A stretch of DNA of 16,433 bases, from NCBI GenBank assembly GCA_028565635.1, contig JAOXYB010023792.1, positions 1-16,433 on the forward strand, given 5' to 3'. The position numbers were made by a program, and so were the translations under genes. Under the pieces are notes generated by a model that was not told where the DNA came from, did no database searches, and worked only from the letters and a program-made list of their open reading frames with translations. This document shows positions 1-8,704 of this stretch, one piece after another (the first letter of the stretch is position 1; the number at the start of each line of letters is the position of its first letter). Source of the stretch: Phoronis ovalis. Its lineage: Eukaryota; Phoronida; Phoronidae.

Positions 1-1129
1 TGATACGAGGCCATGTGATGCGCCCACAGATTTTCGTTAATTTCACAAGCAACAGCTATCATTCTTGTTCAAAAACATCGTATATATTTTAACTATAATC
101 CAATGGGACACACCTCTACACCACCTAATTTTTATTTTTAGGAACTATCCGAGGCCCTTACAGCTCAAGCTTACTGAGTAATGCTACCTAAATAGATATA
201 CTAAAATATGCAAGTACAGTATGATATACAAGAAAGAAGCTAAAAAGTTTAAGACAGAAATATTATAAGGAAAGGAAGTGGAAGATTTTTAAAATCCAAG
301 AGTGTAATTTTTTGAAATCACACAAATGTGGGAACTGAGGGTAATTTACGAAACTATGAATCCAGAACAGTTCTATATGACAATGCTTTCAAATTATTTC
401 ATTTCAATAAATTTCTGGAAAAAGTACTCATAAGAAAAATAGCAAATACATCTTAATTTTACCATGGCGATAGATCAGTCAAGTGCTTATTGTCACCACA
501 TTTTGCAGTTATCTTAGCTTCTCTCCCAGAGCCAAGTAGGTGATAAAATGAAACCCTACATAAAGATAATAAATATATATATGAAATCTCCATTTCCATT
601 TGTTCAGTATAATTAAATGTAATCATAACCCTAGGGTTTGAAGGTTTTGTTTTTTTACACAAAAATCCTTCAAAGTAGCAGCCAGGGTTTTAATAAAAAT
701 ATATCAAGGAGATTTAATCTTACCCTAAAATAGCTAGTGGATTTTATCTGTATATGGATATTGAGTGCAGTAGTAGCAACAGGTTACTGTTATAATCATT
801 ATAATTAAATGATGACCAGACAGAGATGATTAAAGGTAATGAATATTACCATGGTATTTAAGTAGTATTTATTTAACATCACCTAATACTTGTTATGGCA
901 ACTACATCATCTTGACAAGATTTCAGCCTCAGTATTATATGATTTGTGACTTTATCTTATAATTTTTGCAATGCATGCTGCTTATAACTGCAGGACTACA
1001 CGCAAATATGAAAAAAAATTTAAACTGCTTAAATCATGCAGGAATAAAAACTATTAAGTTTTGATGACATTAGATTTTAAATCAATGCTAGAGACCTCTA
1101 GTGGAGTCAAAAATGTTGGTAGTGATGTG
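1..1129. other. AT-rich non-coding stretch, no gene seen
   Basis: I see no supported gene here. Open frames are short and of low quality: the longest is a minus-strand run of about 67 codons at 459-662 with no domain-like composition and no convincing splice borders. A small perfect inverted repeat, CTAGAG-AC-CTCTAG, lies at 1088-1101, just before the minisatellite. If the two minus-strand exons further right belong to a gene that continues leftwards, this stretch would be intron or would hold unrecognised short exons. Confidence 0.6.
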
Positions 1130-1610
1130 CAGCCCAGGGTAAAAAACCCTTATCTTGTGGTAAATAAAAGTCAACATAAATGTACCCGGTAGTCAATGAA
1201 AAAACATGAAAAGTATACAGTGTTGTAAATAACTTTTCCAAAATAGATACCCTGTGTAAAATTCACTCATAAATTATATACCCTGTGGTAAATAAATGTG
1301 AAAAGTTATGGACCTTAGTTTTTCATACCTGTGGTAGATGCATTTTCCAAGAAATACACCGTGGTAAACAAATTCTTGAAAATATACTAGGTGGGAAATA
1401 TTCAACAAGAAAAGTATATCCTGTGCTAATTAAAGCTTTGCGAAGTGTGAGAAACATATCTGTGAAACAAGTGGGAGCTGAAAAAGGGGGCCTATTAGGT
1501 GGCACATGTATACAGTGATTTTGAATGTCAAGGCAGTACTCCGGGGTAACAGTTCTTAAACTTACTGCATACAAGGGATAACAAGAAAACATGGGACAGG
1601 GTACCAAATC
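1130..1610 (+). repeat. Degenerate ~31-bp minisatellite, core TATACCCTGTGGTAA
   Basis: An imperfect tandem array. The core TA-C-C-C/related triplet recurs at about 1183, 1216, 1248, 1279, 1326, 1355, 1385 and 1417, giving steps of mostly 29-33 bp and one of 47. The best unit reads TATACCCTGTGGTAAATAAA (from about 1277). More diverged units with GGGGTAAC or GGGATAAC cores follow at about 1544 and 1575, again 31 bp apart. The array is old, since units differ at many positions. Short open frames on both strands here (1285-1518 plus, 1323-1607 minus) are by-products of the repeat. The core resembles that of the 32-bp array at 8421-8646. Confidence 0.65.
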
Positions 1611-2103
1611 AGTGGATGAAATGCATGTTTGTGAACAAAAATGTTTATAAACGGTTATTTTTTAAAAACAAAGCACGTTAACATGTGTTATGCGGCTAGG
1701 GTTAATTTTTCAATCAAATATACAAATTTTGTATATTTGTTTACCTGTATGTGTCTAATGTAATTCATTTACTGGAGTATTTTTATTGCAATAGTCCTGA
1801 TAAAAAGGTATCAAAAATTTCTTTTAGTCAGTGAAAAGGGGTCAAACGTTAAAAATGCATTTAGAATCTTTTTCAAAACTCACAAACATGGGTATCAGTT
1901 ATTCTCTTGAGTCGGACCCACGGGGAAGGGTAACAGTCATAAAGTTAGAAAACCCTGTATGTTGCAAGGTTGGCACTGAAAATTTCACCAGTTTGGGAAC
2001 TTTTACAATTGTGCAGATGGGAAATGCTATTGCGACAGCACTGGGTATACTGACCATTTTTTCAAAAGAAATACTGAAGATTACTGCACACAAAACAAAG
2101 TTC
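1611..2103. other. Non-coding stretch, no supported gene
   Basis: A plus-strand open frame of 100 codons (1831-2133) and a minus-strand one of 68 codons (1899-2105) overlap each other. Neither has a recognisable domain, and the plus frame runs into the candidate minus-strand exon at 2110. Both are treated as chance. Sequence just left of 2110 would be intron if the exon call at 2110-2265 is right. The stretch contains the odd palindrome at 1715-1739. Confidence 0.5.
1715..1739. repeat. Perfect 12-bp-arm palindrome with 1-nt centre
   Basis: CAAATATACAAA (1715-1726), a single T, then TTTGTATATTTG (1728-1739): two perfect 12-nt arms. Such near-centreless palindromes can extrude as cruciforms in AT-rich DNA. 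The arms are A+T dominated, so chance is a realistic explanation. No function is inferred. Confidence 0.7.
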
Positions 2104-2109
2104 ACCTAC
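2104..2109 (-). other. Putative splice donor GTAGGT
   Basis: On the minus strand the candidate exon ends TTG followed by GTAGGT, matching the animal 5' splice consensus at G(-1), GT, A(+3), G(+4)... with G at +5. Reading on through it gives 15 extra residues ending in a stop within the presumed intron. The junction is in phase 0, the same phase as the donor at 10709. Confidence 0.45.
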
Positions 2110-2265
2110 CAATACTCTCCGCTTTGGTGGTGAAGGTACAAAGTCAGTTATGGAACATGCATTATCTCCGAGACCAAGAAAGCAGGCGTCACATTCACAG
2201 TCCGGTTCACAATCCAGACTTTCGATGGAATCACTCTGTTTATTACTTGAGTTTTTCTCAGACAT
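2110..2265 (-). CDS. Candidate first coding exon of an unrecognised protein (partial, 52 codons)
   Basis: The function is unknown. Seen: an ATG at 2265-2263 (context ATCATCATGT, A at -3) opens a 52-codon segment that ends at a good donor, TTG|GTAGGT (2109-2104), leaving phase 0. An in-frame TAA lies 12 nt upstream with no AG between, so in this frame the ATG must be the initiator. A possible leader acceptor is the TTTTTGAG ending at about 2282. The peptide is hydrophilic (MSEKNSSNKQSDSIES at the start), then has a cysteine cluster LDCEPDCECDACF (residues 17-29), NACSITDF (36-43) and PSPPKRR (44-50). The composition looks like real protein, unlike the random frames around it. The cluster and the CSI that follows resemble residues 337-364 of the large exon at 10710-11939. 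Inferred: an alternative first coding exon of the same gene, or the start of a neighbour. Downstream exons would lie left of 2104 or outside the window. Confidence 0.45.
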
Positions 2266-2281
2266 GATGATATATTATGTA

Positions 2282-3822
2282 CTCAAAAATGCCTCCTGGT
2301 AGATGATTTATACAATTGTCAGTAGCATGCAGCAGCAGCAATTAACTTTCCTTATATTATGCAAGTTTAACCTTTACTTTATATCAGTTTATGTTCACTT
2401 GAGTAAAAACAGAGGGTATTAAACAATTCCTGATGCCTGCATGCAGGTCACCTTCTAAAAGAACAGAATGAAGTTAAGGTCTTTGAACCAAGAAAAACTC
2501 CCACAACTTGAACTTATACTAAGTTAATCCAATATCTTCTAAGCTAGAAAATTACTATTGCATCAACCTGTTACAAATTAATTAGTACATACAAAGTTTA
2601 CCAAGCTACATAACACATCTACTTTGCACCTAATTATCAATATGCTTATTAACATACAGAAGCAAATATAGTCACAGTATTTTGTTGTGTAACTGTCAGC
2701 TCTATAAACTATGTACATGAATTCCTCGTCTTGAACACAGACTACAAATCAGAACTACACATTTGTTACAATGCCTGAAAGAGGCTTAGCAGCTTAGTGT
2801 ACATAGGCCTGGAGAACTAAATATTAGTAAATGTAACATATACACAGCACGTTCATCTATATTGCTAGCTAGATGTTATGCACATGTGCTTTTTGTCCAC
2901 CCTTTTTGTAAAATATTGTTCTCCAGTAATTGTTCTGTAGAATAGAAGTAATCTAAATATAATAGTTCATCATAATGCCTTTGTGACAAATCCCAACAAT
3001 TATATCAGCAGCCTTTGCTAGGGAATAAATCCTATAATCAATATAACTTCAGTGCAATATAATCAGTAAATCATCCTTGCATAGATTCAGGCAGCCAATC
3101 TGAACAAGGTAGCTACAAGAATCACATCATTTCAAATATCAGTTTCTAATGACTTCAGCACAACATCACAATGCAAATTTATATAATATAGCTTGGAAAA
3201 ACCACCTGCATGCTTTTATACACTATATTAAATAGCAGCTCTTACACATATAGGTCACAGGGTGTTTTAATACTGCAGGCAATTGATTTATTCCTAAATT
3301 TCGCACACAACCAGAAAAACAAATAATTAACCACTAGTTCTTAAAATGTTGATGCCTATAAAATTTTGATGAAATGCAAAATAAATCTTGCATAATATAC
3401 CATATTTAATGTAATTGTTAATACTTTATAGAAATTTTATAACTCAATTTTATTTAACACAAAAGATGGTTGGAGGCAAAATATGTTACTATCATATAAC
3501 AAGTAAAGATAATGACAGGAACAATTCACTAATCAAGTGTTTGATCAAGATATGATCCTAAAGGATACCACATAAAAAATATCATACCTGCTCCAGCAAT
3601 TCATACCTATTTCCTGTGGTAATTTTGTGCACTGTTTTGCACATGGTTATTCATTTTAACTGTATGTACAAGACTTATTCATATTTTGTGTTTTTTTCAA
3701 ACAAATTAAATGTTATACTTTTTGTGCATTTTTCCAAAAATTGCCCACGGTTGTCCGGTGATAACTTCGCAGCTGGTGGCTCTTGCTGAACATATCTACC
3801 ATTTCAGTACCAGAAAATTAGT
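2282..3822. other. AT-rich non-coding stretch, no gene seen
   Basis: No open frame of note and no repeat array. It contains a perfect 12-bp palindrome CCTGCATGCAGG (2436-2447) and a short CAG run, (CAG)4, near 2325-2340. If 2110-2265 is an alternative first exon, its promoter and leader would lie in the right-flanking part of this stretch, but no clear core-promoter element was identified. Confidence 0.55.
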
Positions 3823-4158
3823 TAGTTAGGTTGATGGTTTTATGTCATTTACAGGTAATCTAGTGGTCATATGGTCATTTTGAGGTCAAAAGGTCAAAAA
3901 AATTAATTTCCAGAAATTTGATGAAAAGTTCAAAAATGAAGCTAAAAGGCCATTTAGAGGTTATCTTAGCTGCCTTTGAGGTCCAAAAGGTCAAACAGTC
4001 AAAATCTCAAAATTACACAAAACTTTCGACAAGAGGTAAAGGTCATCCAGAGGTCTTTGGACATCCATGGGTCCAGGATAACACTAATAGGTCTGGATAT
4101 CCAACTCCAACTATTTATGTGTGTGCAACCTGGCCTTTGCTAAAAGGCGTTTCTAGTT
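3823..4158 (+). repeat. AGGTCA-rich repeat, copy 1
   Basis: The first of two diverged direct copies. It shares GATGGTTTTATGTCATTT (3833-3850) with copy 2 at 4617-4634, the 14-mer GTTCAAAAATGAAG (3928-3941) with 4649-4662, and a perfect 23-bp match (4084-4106) with 4813-4835. It ends in the same GCCTTT...AAAGGC hairpin and TTCTAGTT. Compared with copy 2 it has about 60 extra bases after 3850, containing AGGTCA direct repeats. The 11-mer TAGTTAGGTTG occurs at its start (3823-3833) and again at 4154-4164, 331 bp on, which suggests a unit boundary. The open frame 3918-4160 is repeat-derived and is not called as a gene. Confidence 0.75.
3883..3896 (+). promoter_or_regulatory. AGGTCA direct repeat spaced by 2 (DR2)
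   Basis: AGGTCA-AA-AGGTCA. AGGTCA is the classical half-site of RXR-type nuclear receptors, and DR2 is one of the spacings bound by RAR/RXR heterodimers. The motif sits inside a repetitive element, so occupancy is only a possibility. Similar DR2 arrangements occur at 4321-4334 (spacer GT) and in degenerate form around 4420-4435 and 4555-4590. Confidence 0.4.
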
Positions 4159-4168
4159 AGGTTGCACA
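4122..4168 (+). repeat. Nested hairpin at the end of AGGTCA repeat copy 1
   Basis: The outer arms TGTGCAACCT (4122-4131) and AGGTTGCACA (4159-4168) are perfectly complementary over 10 bp. They enclose an inner perfect stem, GCCTTT (4133-4138) and AAAGGC (4143-4148), with tetraloop GCTA. Copy 2 keeps the inner stem (4854-4859/4864-4869, loop GTTA) and the left outer arm but has lost the right outer arm. This could be a structural end of the element, comparable with terminal hairpins of some mobile DNA, but no transposase is present. Confidence 0.7.
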
Positions 4169-4616
4169 GCAAGTGCAATCTATTGAGCTTGTATCTTTTT
4201 TTTCCTTCCAATTTTCAAACGTCCATAACTTGGAGACGCTTTGAGCTATGGGTGTCAAACTTAAGGTGTGGACTTAGTAGGGAGGGGGGACATACAAAAA
4301 TTAGGTCAGGGATCAATTTGAGGTCAGTAGGTCAAATTTCAAAAATGTCTTAAAACGTTCAAAAATGAAGATATCTGGCGACATAAAGGTCACCTTGATG
4401 ATTTTTGAGGTCTTTTATGGGTCAAAAGGTTAGATTTTTAGCATGTTTTTGGCTAATTTTAGTAAGCAAGAGTGTATAAATCAAGACAGAGTGGTGCTAC
4501 GGTCATATAATTTGACATATGTCATCCCTATGTCATCATAGCTGACCTTATAGGTCAAAAGGTTATTCAGGGGTCAAAAGGTCAAACTCTTATAATTGCA
4601 TTTAACTTCTGAAAAT
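4159..4616 (+). repeat. Middle segment of the AGGTCA-rich repeat block
   Basis: This lies between the two copies. It carries a third occurrence of GTTCAAAAATGAAG (4357-4370) followed by AGGTCA-like half-sites, so it is probably a more diverged copy or part of the same composite. Half-sites include AGGTCA-GT-AGGTCA (4321-4334), AGGTCT-TTTAT-GGGTCA near 4408-4424 (DR5-like) and everted TGACCT-TAT-AGGTCA near 4543-4557. The open frame 4162-4353 has no domain and is not called. Confidence 0.55.
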
Positions 4617-4879
4617 GATGGTTTTATGTCATTTAAAGTTACTCTTAAGTTCAAAAATGAAGTTAACAGGTCATTTAGAGGTTGTATTAGCTGACTTTGA
4701 GATCCAAAAGGTCATTCAGAGGTCAAACAGTCAAAATTTCACGAAATTTTCGACAAGAGGTAAAGGACATCCAGAGGTATTTGAACATGCATCCATGGGT
4801 TCTAGGATAATCCTAATAGGTCTGGATATCCAACTATTTCTCTGTGCAACCTGGCCTTTGTTAAAAGGCAATTCTAGTT
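4617..4879 (+). repeat. AGGTCA-rich repeat, copy 2
   Basis: A shorter, diverged direct copy of 3833-4158. It aligns from GATGGTTTTATGTCATTT to TTCTAGTT, including an exact 23-bp stretch (4813-4835) and the hairpin at 4854-4869. It lacks the block of about 60 bp present in copy 1 and ends without the AGGTTGCACA arm. The overlapping open frames (4615-4908 plus, 4731-4937 minus) follow from the repeat and show no protein-like conservation pattern. Confidence 0.75.
4709..4725 (+). promoter_or_regulatory. Perfect AGGTCA DR5 (retinoid-response-like)
   Basis: AGGTCA (4709-4714), spacer TTCAG, AGGTCA (4720-4725). A DR5 of perfect half-sites is the textbook RAR/RXR element. Copy 1 has AGGTCC-AAA-AGGTCA at the equivalent place, so the DR5 is specific to copy 2. 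It lies about 2.4 kb upstream (on the minus strand) of the candidate exon at 2110-2265. Its regulatory use is pure inference. Confidence 0.4.
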
Positions 4880-6918
4880 TCTGTTTAAAATCGGACAAAA
4901 GGTTATAAAGATATGCACAACCAAACATTTCATCCAAAACTTTTCAGAATTTTGAATTTATACTTCATATATTTACCCAGTTGATACTGCCATCTTGTGT
5001 AAAGTTTTACAGTTAATGACAGCGCGACTACTTGCTTTCAGAGCTTTTTGTAATTATATTAATAGACATAAAATATCATGTATGAACAATATTAGTTGTT
5101 TATTAAAGTCTCCAATCCGAAAAATGCAGATGAGAAATTTCATTTCTCTTTGACTCAACAATCTAGGATAAATGTACCTACTTCCAGCTACTTCATTCTA
5201 ATTTGAATAATAACAAAGAAAATCATAGCAATGTGCAGATAGAACAGAAATTTCAGTATTCCTTGAAAGATATACTGTACGTCCAGGGACTGTACTGACA
5301 TGATACAGAGGCAGTGTCCAGATGGCATATTTACCACAACACTAGGGGTACACTTACTTAAAAATATATTTACACTTAGTTAAAAATTCCAACAAAGTCA
5401 TGCCTTTGTCATGCATAGCTAACAAAACTGTAAAACTTGAAACTGCTCAAAATATCTTGTTTGAAGAACAGTTTATTTACTGATGATATAAGTGCTTTAT
5501 AGAAATAGAAGGATACTGCACTGCTTACAATACCTATTGGTAAATGATCTGTGAAGACCACATTTGATATCCAAACAGAATGTGAATAGGTCAGTTGTAG
5601 GCAGAAAACAACTAAGAAAAATGTTGGGAAAAGTACATTAGTCTTTAAACACAGTATTTATGTAATACAATTAAATCTAATTTAAAACCTTTTAAGGTAA
5701 CCATACTGAAAACAATTTCCATTACATATTTATTATATAATTCAGGATAATCATAAAATACAGCAAGAGTGCAATGTTCTTTACATCATAGGCTGCTGAC
5801 CTGCAGCAAATTAAAAGGCAACAAGGCTCAACATATGCTTCTACCATTGGAAGTCGAATTAAATATAAAATACAAAAAAAAAATTATATTCAAAAATTGT
5901 GAAAAAATATTGTATTATGAAAAACAATATTTTATCACAGCAATTTTTGGGGAAAATGCAAAATATAGAAACACTAAATATAATACCTAATTCTAAAACA
6001 ATTGTTGTGAGGACCACTTTTCCTCCCTGATATACAGAGTTCTCTATTGTTCCATGCCTAGAGAGTTAATGTAGTAAATTTATTAATAAAATCAATTCTT
6101 TTTAGGTGTGTTGTCAGTTGAAAGTAAGCTGTAGATAAATAATGTAACAGACAAACAAGACTGATTTTTATATCAACTGCTGTGAAGAGTGATAAGGGGT
6201 ATATTTCTGATATTGTACAGTACTGGTGAAATTGATATCAATATACTTTCCTGCATGCAACAAACCATTCCACAATAATTTTTGTACAAAGTATCATATT
6301 GAAAACGAACACAATGTGGTCTTGGTTTTAAGAATAACACATCAATATACCAAAAATATACCAGCATTCTGCTGTACGACTTTTTTTATGTGACTCAGCA
6401 CGATAAATTATACGCCCTGATGGTTGATGTGAGATGCAACTAAAATATCTAACAAAGACAAATATTTCTATAATTACCACAAATTATGCCACATTTTGTC
6501 AAGATATGTACACATTGAAATAGATCAAATAATTATAAATGAGACATCTAAAAATAACGCCAAAGACATGACTCTGTGCAGACATTAATACAATATAAAC
6601 TTCTTATACAGTTGGCAATTAGGGCAGCAGTGACGCACATAAATTAAGTCTAATAATAATTTTTAATATCTGAGTTAGTATAACAAGTACAAAGGTCCCC
6701 TATAATACCTATTGGCACGAAAGAGATTGTAAATCAAGGACATGATATGACATTTGCATTTTATTATCCACTGTGTTTCACAAGAAATTGCATCAAACTG
6801 GCTTCATTCAGCATGAATCTATAGATAACTTTCGCAAGTACTATTAGTTTTTTCTTTTTTCAATTCTCCTGAGTTCTCTTACAACACATCTCATTTATCA
6901 ACTCGGATGTACCACCAT

Positions 6919-6953
6919 TTCTGAAATATTCCCTGGATCCCCAGGGATCAGAA
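6919..6953. repeat. GC-rich imperfect hairpin in AT-rich DNA
   Basis: TTCTGA (6919-6924) pairs with TCAGAA (6948-6953), and TCCCTGG (6930-6936) pairs with CCAGGGA (6941-6947) around loop ATCC. There are five unpaired bases on the left only, making an asymmetric internal bulge. It stands out because its surroundings are AT-rich. No known element was recognised. Confidence 0.65.
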
Positions 6954-8240
6954 TTTCCCAAATTGCAGGATCACTCTCCACAGACTATTGTATTCTGTTA
7001 AAACACAGTTCAAAGACTTGTGACTGCTCACCCCCTCCCCTCCAATGCTAGAAGGATGTATTCTACAAAATGTTTATAATCTTGTCAAATTTCACTGTTT
7101 AAAGTCATTTATTGCAGTAAATCATCATCCTACACTATGGAAGATTATTATTCATATAAATAATTAAAAACAAAATTGTAATGATTTTAAACTAATTTAG
7201 TGTCAAGTAGTAACAGTTAAAATGTCATCAATGAAGGCAGTAATAGTTATGTACTTTTTAATGGTACTTTAAATATAAAAATACAAACACACACTACAGA
7301 ACATTGTATTTGAATCCATAATTTTGTCAGGGTAACCATAAAAGACAGGATAAGTCAGTTTGATTTATATATCATTGAGTATCTATAGATAAATAAAAAA
7401 CATTTCATGGCAATTACAAAATCAATTAAATTAAATTAAAAATGTCTGAAATATATTATTCAAATATCATAATAATGGTGTCACTTTTTCATTTTTGCTA
7501 ATTAAATTTAGTTTGTCGTGCATTTATACAAATGTTCCATATATGCATTTACATATACTATAAAAAATGAAATATGTCTCAGAGCATAACGCAAGGTTGA
7601 ATAATTCTAAATTTGATAATAATCTTTTTTTAAATTTTCATAACAATGGCACTGTTTATCTTGTTTTTTATTCTCTAAAGAATATATAAATACTGATCTA
7701 ACTGTGTCATCCTGTTATTGCCAAAGAGAGATAAACCACTGGGTTGAATAACCTTCAATAATACTATTTTTGATTTAAAATGACTTTGTTTATACTGTTA
7801 GTTTTTTTTGATAATGTTATTAACTTTTAGTCTGATTATGTAGCATATATTTAAATTTAATTAAATGAAAAGATAGACAGGCAAAAGTATACATATATAT
7901 TCCCAAACCCACTAAAGCTATATTATATTGAAACTTTACACAAACAATCTTCATATATATAGCTACAAAACAGAGTTCGAAAGATATGAATTTTCAAAGG
8001 GTATACAGCAGAAAAAATCAACTATGAAGTATAAAAGATTGTTGACATATTCTTCTGAATTTTATGTTTCAAAAATTTAATGGTTTTTAATCCAAAATTT
8101 TATTTACCAAATCAAAGGGTATTATTAGGCTTATGGAATTTTTGAAAATATAATATTTTGTGTTGTGTAAGGATTTTTCTTAAAGTAATGATTTATGTTA
8201 AAATTTTTGGCCAGACTGACTTGAGCAATTATTTGCATGA

Positions 8241-8306
8241 TTTATCAATCCCACAACTGTCTGCATGATCCTGCAATTCATTGATAAAAAAAGAGAATTG
8301 TGGGAT
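8241..8306. repeat. Two interleaved 9-bp inverted repeats (A-B-A'-B' order)
   Basis: A is TTTATCAAT (8241-8249) and A' is ATTGATAAA (8280-8288). B is ATCCCACAA (8248-8256) and B' is TTGTGGGAT (8298-8306). Each pair is perfectly complementary. A and B overlap by two bases and the order is A, B, A', B', so in RNA the two stems would compete or form a pseudoknot-like fold. Confidence 0.65.
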
Positions 8307-8362
8307 GTTTGGGTTCTGCATGGACATACGTGTCACTCAGTGCAGTAAACAGTTTATTACAT

Positions 8363-8704
8363 GTAGAATCCCAGGGGCACTTGGCCAATTTATGGTACAG
8401 GGGTGAGGCCCTATACTCTATACCCATTGCAAGACAGCTATGGCAAAAAACATACCCCGTTGTCCGAAATGCTGGCTAAAAACATACCCCTTTAGAAACA
8501 TCCATGGCAAAAAACATACCCCTTTACAAGCAAACATGATTTTCTGGACCTGTTGTTAGTAGTAAGCTAAAAATATACCTCGTTGGGAACGTACAGGGTT
8601 GAATTATATACCCCGTTGCAAGCAGGGACCCTGAAAAACCATACCCCATAGGGCGGCACGTATATATAACCACTTTGGATGGCAGTGCCCCCAAGGGTAG
8701 AATC
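8363..8704. mobile_element. Miniature non-autonomous DNA transposon with 8-bp target-site duplication
   Basis: The 8-mer GTAGAATC directly flanks a 326-bp segment (8363-8370 and 8697-8704). The segment begins CCAGGGGCACTTGGCCA (8371-8387) and ends TGGCAGTGCCCCCAAGG (8680-8696), whose complement starts CCTTGGGGGCACTGCCA. These are short imperfect terminal inverted repeats sharing GGGGCACT and GCCA. Inside is an array of about eight 32-bp units. There is no transposase frame, so it is non-autonomous. An 8-bp duplication fits hAT-type elements but also other superfamilies, and the tips are not a clean hAT match. Short repeats with GGGGCACT-like ends and internal TACCCCGTTG units seem familiar to me from invertebrate genomes, but I cannot name the family. 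The minus-strand open frame 8524-8874 crosses its right edge and is not called. Confidence 0.8.
8421..8646 (+). repeat. 32-bp tandem array inside the miniature transposon
   Basis: The core TACCC(C) recurs at 8421, 8453, 8485, 8517, a weak copy near 8548, then 8576, 8609 and 8642. The first four are exactly 32 bp apart and the rest 28-33. Most units read (A)AAAACATACCCCGTTG or CTTT followed by variable sequence and GGCA/GGCTAAAAA. The regular spacing inside a mobile element suggests internal amplification before or after insertion. The core resembles TATACCCTGTGG in the 1130-1610 array. Confidence 0.8.

Larger units (their letters stand above)
4880..8362. other. AT-rich non-coding stretch, no gene seen
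   Basis: About 3.5 kb without a supported gene. The only open frames over 60 codons (5769-5990 plus, 6173-6367 minus) have no recognisable domain and are built from AT-rich low-complexity codons. If the two minus-strand exons belong to one transcript, this is intron. It contains the GC-rich hairpin at 6919-6953 and interleaved inverted repeats at 8241-8306. Numerous AATAAA strings are expected from base composition and are not called as poly(A) signals. Confidence 0.55.

Noticed and set aside
1130-1610. Regular ~31-bp repeats considered as a CRISPR array
   Set aside because: Units are degenerate throughout with no conserved repeat alternating with unique spacers, no Cas genes are present, and the sequence context is eukaryotic.
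1831-2133. 100-codon plus-strand open frame
   Set aside because: It has no recognisable domain and overlaps both a minus-strand open frame and the candidate minus-strand exon. It also lacks splice or poly(A) context. Most likely chance.
4162-4908. Open frames of 63-97 codons in the AGGTCA repeats
   Set aside because: The translated similarity between copies only mirrors the DNA repeat. The indel between copies and the stop positions show no sign of protein-level selection.
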